Source: Chloroflexota bacterium (lineage in GTDB: Bacteria; Chloroflexota; Dehalococcoidia; JACQGW01). From it: a DNA stretch of 6,445 nt. Below the pieces are notes generated by a model. That model saw only the letters and a list, made by a program, of their open reading frames with translations, searched no databases and had not been told where the DNA came from. Position numbers and translations under genes: made by a program. Where the stretch lies: assembly GCA_016199325.1 (NCBI GenBank), contig JACQGW010000078.1, positions 1-6,445 of the forward strand. Reading direction: 5' to 3'. Positions within the stretch are counted from its first letter, which is position 1. Each line of letters starts with the position of its first letter. Below are positions 1-5,229 of the stretch, piece by piece.

Positions 1-24
1 GACGAGCCCCCGCGCTACGGAATC

Positions 25-954
25 GTGCATGGCGTTCAGGTCTCTGTGCAGCGGTCAATAGTCTTGGGCCACTATGCTGCCTATCTCCGCGCTGCGCTGG
101 CGGCGACCATCTGGGGGTCCAGTGGGGTCTTCGTGCGGTGGGCCAATCAGAGCCTGTGGGTGCTGATGGCGATTCCGGGGCTCGTCGGCGCCGTCGTGCT
201 CTTCGAGGTCTGCCGGCGCCGCGGCCTCCTCCCGCGCCTGCGCGAGCGCGCCGTGCAACAGGTGCTCGCCGCCTTCAGCCTGCTCGGGGTGCTGACGACC
301 GTAACGTTCATCCTGGGGCTGCAACTGGCCGACATCGGCCCGGCGTCGTTCGCGCATTACGTCGCGCCGGTGCTCGTCGTGGCGGCGGCGCCGTTCGTCC
401 TGCGCCAGCCCGGCCACTGGCGCTCCTGGGCCGCCCTGGCGCTCGCGCTCGCCGGCCTTGGCTTGATGCTGACCGATCAGGTCGGTGCGGCAGCAACCGA
501 CGCCGCGGCGCTCGGGCTGCTCCTCGCTTTCCTCTCGGCCATTACCTACGCGGCGGCCGTGCTGATCGGGGCACGGTTTGCCACCCACGTCGACCCGGCC
601 CTGATCTCGCTGTCGGGCGCGACGCTGATGGCGGGGGTCGGATTGCCGTTGAGCCTGTCGCACCTGAGCGAGTTGACCCCGACGGCAGTGGGGCTGCTGA
701 GCGTCCAGGGAGTCACCCACGTCGCGGTGGCGATGCTGCTCTTCTACGGGGCATTGCGGGTGATCCCGGCGAGCCACGCGTCGATCCTCTCGTACTTCGA
801 GCCGCTGACGGCCGCGCTGCTCGGCGCAGTGCTGCTTGCCCAGCCGATGTCGGCCGCCGGAGGCGTCGGCGCGGCGGCCATCATCGCCGCGGGGGTGATG
901 GTGCTGCTGGCGCCGGGCACCCGGCGTCCGGTCCGGGGCGGCCAGACTTCGTGA
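25..954 (+). CDS. EamA/DMT-family multi-TM transporter
   Basis: Predicted inner-membrane transporter of the drug/metabolite transporter superfamily; substrate unknown (relatives export amino acids, metabolites or drugs). The 309-residue product has the family's two tandem EamA repeats, roughly residues 20-150 and 162-296, together giving about ten hydrophobic helices. The first opens with the typical ATIWGSSGVFVRWA stretch (27-40). The second ends with SYFEPLTAALLGAVLLAQ (256-273), matching the conserved EP...G...L segment, but the acidic residue that often follows (LGE) is Gln here. A short basic tail (RRPVRGGQTS) ends the protein. The start is uncertain: GTG at 25 gives a normal length but has only a weak upstream ACGGA, in-frame GTG 46 and TTG 64 are possible, and the frame is open to base 1, so a start outside the window cannot be excluded. 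Family assignment is secure; substrate and start are not. Confidence 0.85.
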   Translation: MHGVQVSVQRSIVLGHYAAYLRAALAATIWGSSGVFVRWANQSLWVLMAIPGLVGAVVLFEVCRRRGLLPRLRERAVQQVLAAFSLLGVLTTVTFILGLQLADIGPASFAHYVAPVLVVAAAPFVLRQPGHWRSWAALALALAGLGLMLTDQVGAAATDAAALGLLLAFLSAITYAAAVLIGARFATHVDPALISLSGATLMAGVGLPLSLSHLSELTPTAVGLLSVQGVTHVAVAMLLFYGALRVIPASHASILSYFEPLTAALLGAVLLAQPMSAAGGVGAAAIIAAGVMVLLAPGTRRPVRGGQTS

Positions 955-992
955 CTCCGTACCGCGGGGCAATCCCGGACGTTCACAGCCGA

Positions 993-1100
993 AGCGCCGG
1001 GTATCGGGTGGTCGAGGCCGCCGACGGCGCCGAAGCGGTGACGTTGGTCCGAAGCCATCCCCCCGACGTGCTCGTCCGCGTCTGCTCCCCTGTGTCCGAT
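993..1100 (+). pseudogene. Response-regulator receiver domain remnant
   Basis: One plus-strand frame here reads SAGYRVVEAADGAEAV followed by TLVRSHPPDVLV and RVCSPVSD. This closely follows the helix1/strand2/helix2/strand3 part of two-component receiver domains (typically GYxVxEAxDGxEALxLxxxxxPDLVLLDxxMPxMD). The N-terminal acidic pair region (VVDDE) is absent upstream. Strand 3 appears to lack the phospho-accepting Asp: LVR-VCSPVSD would need one inserted residue to align with LVLDVxMPVMD. Nothing receiver-like follows, and no start codon with a ribosome binding site precedes it. It is therefore called a decayed fragment of about 36 codons, possibly from a PAS/histidine kinase or response-regulator gene that once stood here. 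The match is by eye over a short, alanine-rich segment, so chance similarity remains possible. Confidence 0.45.
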
Positions 1101-1121
1101 CAATCCGTCAGGCGGAATATG

Positions 1122-1235
1122 GTATCATACCGCTTCCGGGTGAACCCTTGTGCGCTCCACAGGCGATTCTTGGCGTAACGGCGCCGGATTCCGCCAGTGG
1201 AAAACACAAGTGTCTGGGTGGACTTGGTATCATAC
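1122..1235. repeat. 114-bp imperfect dyad with palindromic ends
   Basis: Bases pair across a fixed centre (1178/1179) with no bulge anywhere. Base p faces base 2357-p, giving 33 Watson-Crick and 7 G-T pairs out of 57. The best blocks are CTTGTG (1147-1152) with CACAAG (1205-1210), TCCAC (1156-1160) with GTGGA (1197-1201), GGCG (1162-1165) with CGCC (1192-1195), and GGCG (1172-1175) with CGCC (1182-1185). The outer ends are two copies of TGGTATCATAC (1120-1130 and 1225-1235), each a near-palindrome (GGTAT-C-ATACC in the first copy), so they serve as both direct and inverted repeats. Possible readings are a decayed miniature inverted-repeat element, two inverted copies of a roughly 57-bp repeat, a structured leader RNA, or paired operator sites upstream of the CLC gene. 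The symmetry is seen directly; the role is unknown. Confidence 0.6.
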
Positions 1236-1310
1236 GTAGTCTGTACGAGATCATGCGTTGTCTTCCCGTTCCTGGTGCTCCAGTGGCGCGGCGCTTCTGG
1301 TGTGCGCGGC

Positions 1311-1314
1311 GGAG
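1311..1314 (+). promoter_or_regulatory. Ribosome binding site of CLC gene
   Basis: GGAG lies six bases before ATG 1321. This decides the start against the in-frame TTG at 1258, which has no such motif and would add 21 residues that do not look like part of the family. Confidence 0.65.
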
Positions 1315-1320
1315 ATCGCC

Positions 1321-3327
1321 ATGAGGAATCACCTGGCGCGCCTGCCCGCGGTGGCCCAATTCTGGGCGCTGAGTCGGTCAGAGGCGGCGACGCTGGTCGT
1401 CTTGCCCGCCGCGATCGGCGTGGCCGTGGGGCTGGCGGCCGTCGGCTTCCGCCTCCTGATCGCCCTGCTGCGCACGCTGCTCTTCGAGACGCTGCCCGCA
1501 GCCGTCCAGCTTCCCTTCACCTGGTGGATCGCCCTGATTCCGGCGCTGGGTGGGCTGCTGGTCGGCCTTGTCCTCCAGCGTCTCGGGCCGGAGGTCCACG
1601 GCACCGGTGTGCCGCAACTGATGCAGGCGGTGATGGTGCGTGGCGGACGGATCGGCGTGAGCGTCGGCCCAGCGCGCGCTCTTGTGGCCGCGCTGACGAT
1701 CGGCTCCGGCGGCTCGGCCGGCCAGGAAGGGCCGGTGGTCCAGATCGGTGGGGCCATCGGCTCGAACTTCGGGCAGCTCTGGCGGCTGCCGGAGGAGCGG
1801 CTCCGCACCTACGTCGGCTGTGGCGTAGCGGCGGGAATCGCGGCGATCTTCAACACGCCGATCGCCGGGCTGTTCTTCGCGCTCGAGGTCATCCTGGGGG
1901 AGTTTCGCGGACTGGCGGTCGTCGCCGTCGTGCTGGCGGCGGTAACCGGTGCCGCCACGAGCCGCGTGTTCCTCGGCGATCGACCGGCCTTCGACGTTCC
2001 GCCGCACCCCCTCGTGAGCCCGTTGGAGCTGGGGCTCTACCTGGTGTTGGGGCTGCTGGCCGCGCTGGTCGCCGTTGCGTTCATCCGGGCGCTCGACCTG
2101 GTCGGCAGCGCCTTCGGACGCGTGCGGCTGGCTGCGCCCGCGAAGCCGGCAGTGGGTGGCCTCGCCGTCGGCGTCATCGGCCTCTGGTTTCCCCAGGTCC
2201 TCGGGCTCGGCTACGGTACGATTCAGGAGGCGCTCCGCGGTCAGGTGTCGCTATCGCTGCTCGCCGCGCTGCTCGTCCTCAAGCTGGCGGCCACCAGCCT
2301 GACCATTGGCAGCGGCGGCGCAGGCGGCGTGATCGGGCCAACCCTCTTTCTGGGTGCGATGCTTGGCGGGGCGTTCGGGAAAGTGGCCCACGCCTGGGCG
2401 CCGACCTGGACGGCCGACGCCGGGGCATACGCCGGGGTTGGCAGCGCCGCCGTCTTCGCTGCCGCGCTCCACGCGCCGCTGACCGGGGTCTTCACGCTAT
2501 TCGAGCTGACCGGCGACGCCCACAGCATCCTGCCGCTGCTGGCCGGCGTCGCCACCGGCGCTTACGTGGCGCCGCGCCTCTACCGCTGGTCGATCTTTAC
2601 CGCCAGGCTGCGGGCGTTCGGGATCGAGCCTCGACCCGAGCCCGGCCTCCTGGAACAGATCTCGGTCGCGGAAGCGATGACGCCGGATCCCGCCACCGTG
2701 CCGCCAACGCTGCCCTTGTCTGAGATGGCTGAGCGATTTCGCCAGACCGGCCGCTCTGAATTTCCCGTCGTCGACGCTCAGGGCGATCTCGACGGTATCG
2801 TGACGCTCTCCGATCTCAGCCGGGCGCTCGAACGCCGTGACACCGCCCTGGCCGTCGGGGACATCGCGACGCGGGACTTGCTGGTGGCCTATCCCGACGA
2901 ACCCGTGCGGGCGGCGATCGAGCGCCTGGCAATGGGCGACGTGGGCCAACTGCCGGTCGTGGACCGCAGCAACCCCAGGCGGCTGCTCGGGCTGCTCCGG
3001 CGCAGCGACGTGATCGGCGCCTACGGCCGGCTGCTTCGCGCCGAACGCGCCCGTCGACGTCTTGCCATCACGCGCGCGGGCGTCGAGCCGGCGCGGGGGA
3101 CCACCTTCGTCGAGATCGACCTGTCCGCCGATGCCGTTGCCGGCGGCCGGCGCCTTCGCGAGCTTGCGCTGCCCGCCGAGTGCGTCGTCGTCTCGATCCA
3201 CCGGTCGGGGCGCGTGCTGATCCCGCGGGGCGACACCACGCTCCTGCCCGGCGATCACCTCACCATCTACACCCGGCTGGACCAGGCCGCTGCCGTCCGC
3301 CTGGCGCTCCTGGGGGCGGCTGAGTAA
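1321..3327 (+). CDS. CLC chloride channel/transporter with CBS pair and RCK_C tail
   Basis: Predicted membrane protein moving chloride or a related anion; 668 residues from ATG 1321. The membrane core is about residues 15-430 and carries the CLC signatures: GTGVP (94-98, for GSGIP), GSGGSAGQEGP (128-138) with gating Glu136 (E. coli E148), FNTPIAGLFFALEV (177-190) and GGVIGPTLFLGA (335-346). Against E. coli CLC, Ser107 is Thr95, the internal proton glutamate E203 is Val190, E113 is Met101, and Tyr445 appears to be Phe426 in WSIFTARL. The cytoplasmic part has CBS1 (about 449-506), CBS2 (about 512-573, QLPVVD) and an RCK_C/TrkA_C-like domain (about 595-660, ending LLPGDHLTIYTR), which suggest gating by nucleotides or other ligands. 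The family is clear. Val at the proton-glutamate position is typical of channel-type CLCs, so passive conduction rather than Cl-/H+ exchange is plausible but unproven. The gene ends convergent to the hydrolase gene. Confidence 0.95.
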   Translation: MRNHLARLPAVAQFWALSRSEAATLVVLPAAIGVAVGLAAVGFRLLIALLRTLLFETLPAAVQLPFTWWIALIPALGGLLVGLVLQRLGPEVHGTGVPQLMQAVMVRGGRIGVSVGPARALVAALTIGSGGSAGQEGPVVQIGGAIGSNFGQLWRLPEERLRTYVGCGVAAGIAAIFNTPIAGLFFALEVILGEFRGLAVVAVVLAAVTGAATSRVFLGDRPAFDVPPHPLVSPLELGLYLVLGLLAALVAVAFIRALDLVGSAFGRVRLAAPAKPAVGGLAVGVIGLWFPQVLGLGYGTIQEALRGQVSLSLLAALLVLKLAATSLTIGSGGAGGVIGPTLFLGAMLGGAFGKVAHAWAPTWTADAGAYAGVGSAAVFAAALHAPLTGVFTLFELTGDAHSILPLLAGVATGAYVAPRLYRWSIFTARLRAFGIEPRPEPGLLEQISVAEAMTPDPATVPPTLPLSEMAERFRQTGRSEFPVVDAQGDLDGIVTLSDLSRALERRDTALAVGDIATRDLLVAYPDEPVRAAIERLAMGDVGQLPVVDRSNPRRLLGLLRRSDVIGAYGRLLRAERARRRLAITRAGVEPARGTTFVEIDLSADAVAGGRRLRELALPAECVVVSIHRSGRVLIPRGDTTLLPGDHLTIYTRLDQAAAVRLALLGAAE

Positions 3328-3465
3328 TACCTCATACGCATCAGGCGAAGCCGGGACGGCGTCGTGGGGGACGAGCTGTCAGCGGATGCCCGACACCGCG
3401 CCGATCGAGCACAGGCGATCGCTGCCGGCGCAACTGCTCACCCTGAGCTCGGCGCGCAGGCTCGT

Positions 3466-3486
3466 AGTGCGCACTCGCAAGTGCGC
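3466..3486. repeat. AGTGCGCACT palindrome and overlapping hairpin
   Basis: AGTGCGCACT (3466-3475) is a perfect 10-bp palindrome. Its right part GCGCACT (3469-3475) also pairs with AGTGCGC (3480-3486) across a CGCA loop. The two alternatives share bases, so only one can form at a time. Function unknown. Confidence 0.5.
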
Positions 3487-3547
3487 TCCCGCGCCCCAGG
3501 CTCCCGACCACGCTGGCCGGCGAGCGACTCCGAGGAGGGTCACCGAA

Positions 3548-3634
3548 CCGAGCCGCGAACGTGAGTGAGCCGTTCCCCGGTGCGCGGTCCAGTCCCGCGC
3601 GCCGGGGAACAGCTCACTCACGTTCGCGGCTCGG
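3548..3634. repeat. 87-bp near-perfect hairpin, 40-bp arms
   Basis: The left arm 3548-3587 and right arm 3595-3634 are inverted copies around the 7-base loop TCCAGTC. 38 of 40 positions are Watson-Crick pairs. The exceptions are T3581/G3601, which wobbles in a plus-strand RNA, and C3571/A3611, which becomes G-U in a minus-strand RNA. Symmetry stops abruptly at both outer ends (CCGAG at left, CTCGG at right). Because of the symmetry, both strands translate alike (FPGAR, RGTAHSRSRLG), which creates spurious open frames. It sits between two convergent genes. A T-run is missing, so it is not a standard intrinsic terminator, though such a stem could still block transcription or protect 3' ends in both directions. 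It could instead be a REP-like or miniature mobile element. The structure is certain, its class is not. Confidence 0.9.
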
Positions 3635-3729
3635 ATGGTCCGCGGGCTGCGGCCTCCACACCTCCGCGTGCGGGTTTTCATGGGGACTTTACGGCGCGGA
3701 ACGCGGCAAAGAGCCTCGTCGGCGTGGTA

Positions 3730-5163
3730 TCAGGAACGGCGGCCGAGACGGATGCTCGCGGGGAAGTGTTTCTCGAACGGCGTGCAGCCGGGTTTGTTGT
3801 GGTATGTGGTGAACGCCTCCGGTATCGCGCCCCCCGCGTCCTTGATGGCGAGCGAGAGCATCTCCTTGCAGACATCCTGCCGCTCGTCGACCAGATTGTG
3901 CTCCAGGTTGGGGTCCTCACGCACCGCGTACAGAAGCTGACCTTCGCCCCACACGCTGGCGTTGTACCACCAGTCGTCCGTGATCGTGGTGACGAGCGGC
4001 CCCCACCCGACGGTTACGTAGCTGCGTGGCGTCACGTGTGGTGAGTGCGTCGCCGGCCAGAGGTCGACGCCGTCGATAGGCTTCTCCGGCTTCACCCCCA
4101 CCAGGGAGAGAACGGTCGCCGTCAGGTCGACATTGGAGGCCAGCTTGTCGCAGACGGTTCCCGCGCCCTCTCCACCCGGATGGCGGATCATCATCACCAG
4201 ATCGGCCACCGCATGGGTCATTGGATGGCCCTGCTTGCTTACTAACCCCTTGTCGCCGGGGTCCCGGCCGAGGTTGTGGCCGTGATCGCTGATCACGGCC
4301 ACCACAGTATCGTTCAGCCGCCCGCTCGATCGGAGGGTTTCTATGAAATGGCCGAGCCAACGGTCGACCAGTGTCACCTCACCGGCGTAGTTGGCCTGCA
4401 ATCGCTTCAGCTCACGGGGAGTCAACTCGCCTTCCCAGGGGGCATAGAGCGAGTGGATGGTGTCCACGACGCCATCGTCAGGATCGTAGAGCTTCCGGTA
4501 GGATTTGGGCGGGTCCCAGGGCTCGTGTGGGTCGAAAGAGTCCACGACCAGGAGGAACTTCTGCGCGTCCAGGTTGTCCCTGATCCAGCGCGATGCTTCA
4601 GTGAAAACGCGCGCTGGGAAGTAGTTCTGCTCGGCCCTGCGTTCGGCGTTGTTGCGGAGATAGGCGCGGAGGAAGTTCGCCAGGGGAGGATTGGCCTCGG
4701 GAGCCTCTTTCATGTGCGCCGCCAGAGCCTCACTCCGGACAGCCGGCCCGCTCCGATAGCGATCGCCCTCCTGGCCGCGCACCCAGATCCACTCGTGGAA
4801 TCCGCGGTGAAAGTTCTTGGAGGGCTTGAAGTGGTGGTAGGTGTCGGTGATGAAGCCGCAGCGGTAGCCGTGCGCGCCCAGCAGCTCCGCGATGGTGTCC
4901 TGCTCCTCGGGGATGGGCCCCCAGCCGGGCGCGCTCGAGAAGTCTCCTTTCTGCTGCTTGTGTCCATGAAAGGGAAAAGTGCGTATGCCGGTGTGGAGAG
5001 CCCGACGGTTGGGCAGCGTGGGCAGCGACTCGGGATAGCACCGGGTGAACCGCACCGATTCCCGCGCGAAAGCATCCAGATGAGGCGTGACGATCCAGGG
5101 ATTGCCATAGGCGCCGACGTGGTCCTGACGCAGGCTATCCAGGATGATCAGCACGACGTTCAT
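3730..5163 (-). CDS. Sulfatase-fold hydrolase (Thr active-site type)
   Basis: Predicted cytoplasmic metal-dependent hydrolase of the sulfatase/alkaline-phosphatase superfamily, 477 residues, with no signal peptide. The N-terminus MNVVLIILDSLRQDHVGAYG supplies the metal-ligand strand (Asp9). The active-site element is S46-L-P-T-L-P-N-R53. Where FGly sulfatases have C/S-x-P-x-R, this has T49-L-P51-N-R53, so formylglycine cannot be formed and Thr49 is the likely nucleophile, as in phosphodiesterase, phosphonoacetate hydrolase and LtaS-type relatives. Further likely active-site or metal positions are DSFDPHEPW (208-216), SDHGH (292-296) and K310-Q-G-H313. The substrate may be a sulfate, phosphate or phosphonate ester and cannot be told from sequence. 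ATG 5163 is chosen because AGGAGA lies six bases upstream; ATG 5199 would add a 12-residue repeat-derived extension with no good site. The gene lies 66 bp downstream of the ABC binding protein gene on the same strand, probably in one operon. Confidence 0.9.
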   Translation of the reverse strand: MNVVLIILDSLRQDHVGAYGNPWIVTPHLDAFARESVRFTRCYPESLPTLPNRRALHTGIRTFPFHGHKQQKGDFSSAPGWGPIPEEQDTIAELLGAHGYRCGFITDTYHHFKPSKNFHRGFHEWIWVRGQEGDRYRSGPAVRSEALAAHMKEAPEANPPLANFLRAYLRNNAERRAEQNYFPARVFTEASRWIRDNLDAQKFLLVVDSFDPHEPWDPPKSYRKLYDPDDGVVDTIHSLYAPWEGELTPRELKRLQANYAGEVTLVDRWLGHFIETLRSSGRLNDTVVAVISDHGHNLGRDPGDKGLVSKQGHPMTHAVADLVMMIRHPGGEGAGTVCDKLASNVDLTATVLSLVGVKPEKPIDGVDLWPATHSPHVTPRSYVTVGWGPLVTTITDDWWYNASVWGEGQLLYAVREDPNLEHNLVDERQDVCKEMLSLAIKDAGGAIPEAFTTYHNKPGCTPFEKHFPASIRLGRRS

Positions 5164-5165
5164 CT

Positions 5166-5213
5166 CTGCTCTCCTGGCTGCTCTCCCGTCTGCTCCCATG
5201 TCTGCTTTCTGGT
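5166..5213 (-). repeat. Four-unit 12-bp tandem repeat in hydrolase leader
   Basis: On the plus strand CTGCT recurs at exactly 12-base steps (5166, 5178, 5190, 5202), with units CTGCTCTCCTGG, CTGCTCTCCCGT, CTGCTCCCATGT and CTGCTTTCTGGT. In the mRNA sense these are purine-rich GGAGAGCAG-like units, three of which contain a GGAG/GGGAG core. The unit nearest the ATG supplies the ribosome binding site. The array fills most of the spacer between the two minus-strand genes. Confidence 0.7.
5170..5175 (-). promoter_or_regulatory. Ribosome binding site of hydrolase gene
   Basis: AGGAGA in the mRNA sense, six bases before ATG 5163. It is part of the first unit of the 12-bp tandem repeat. It supports the internal ATG over the one at 5199, whose upstream region shows only a weak AGAAAG. 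Confidence 0.7.
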
Positions 5214-5229
5214 CCGGTTCGTGGCCTAC

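Larger units (their letters stand above)
955..1320. other. Gene-poor spacer before the CLC gene
   Basis: This 366-base stretch between the EamA stop and the CLC start has no convincing intact gene. It contains a receiver-domain-like remnant (993-1100), a long imperfect dyad bounded by TGGTATCATAC repeats (1122-1235), and the CLC ribosome binding site near its end. No hairpin followed by a T-run is seen after the EamA gene. TGG-TATCAT at 1120-1128 and 1225-1233 resembles an extended -10 element, but no good -35 hexamer lies about 17 bp upstream of either copy, so no promoter is called. Confidence 0.6.
3328..3729. other. Gene-free spacer between convergent genes
   Basis: These 402 bases between the CLC stop and the hydrolase stop hold no convincing gene. 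Several open frames of 60-160 codons exist, but they lack ribosome binding sites, are rich in Arg/Ser/Ala, and run through the big hairpin. Structure present: an AGTGCGCACT palindrome with a following hairpin (3466-3486), the 87-bp hairpin (3548-3634), and a weak imperfect stem at 3687-3711 (CTTT...CGCG-GAA-CGCG...AAAG). No stem is followed by a T-run on either strand, so no intrinsic terminator is called for either gene. Confidence 0.6.

Noticed and set aside
925..981. CGTCCGG/CCGGACG inverted repeat after the EamA gene
   Set aside because: Only 7 bp with a loop over 40 bases in GC-rich DNA and no T-run; not convincing as a terminator.
1108..1359. 83-codon minus-strand open frame across the dyad and CLC start
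   Set aside because: No ribosome binding site, overlaps the CLC start antisense, and its resemblance to the plus-strand reading (MVSYRFR versus MISYRLR) is at most a by-product of the dyad symmetry.
1197..2723. 508-codon plus-strand frame over the CLC gene
   Set aside because: Arg/Gly-rich shadow of the CLC frame caused by high GC; no domain resemblance.
3415..3422. GCGATCGC octamer (HIP1-like)
   Set aside because: A single copy in GC-rich DNA; no enrichment visible in the window.
3548..3634. Integron attC site or intrinsic terminator
   Set aside because: The arms do not carry the RYYYAAC/GTTRRRY core boxes in the needed arrangement, pairing is too perfect for attC with its extrahelical bases, and no T-run follows on either strand.
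3379..3681. 100-codon minus-strand open frame through the hairpin
   Set aside because: No ribosome binding site before its ATG, Arg/Ser/Ala-rich low-information product, and a large part is simply the translated inverted repeat.
3687..3711. Terminator for the hydrolase gene
   Set aside because: Imperfect stem with a short CGCG core and no following T-run on the minus strand.
3725..3732. Third TGGTATCA copy at the hydrolase stop codon
   Set aside because: Only 8 bases match, the palindrome is not completed, and it overlaps coding sequence, so chance is likely.
3565..4044. Plus-strand open frame overlapping the hydrolase 3' end
   Set aside because: Antisense to a well-supported gene and running through the hairpin; no family-like motifs and no ribosome binding site.
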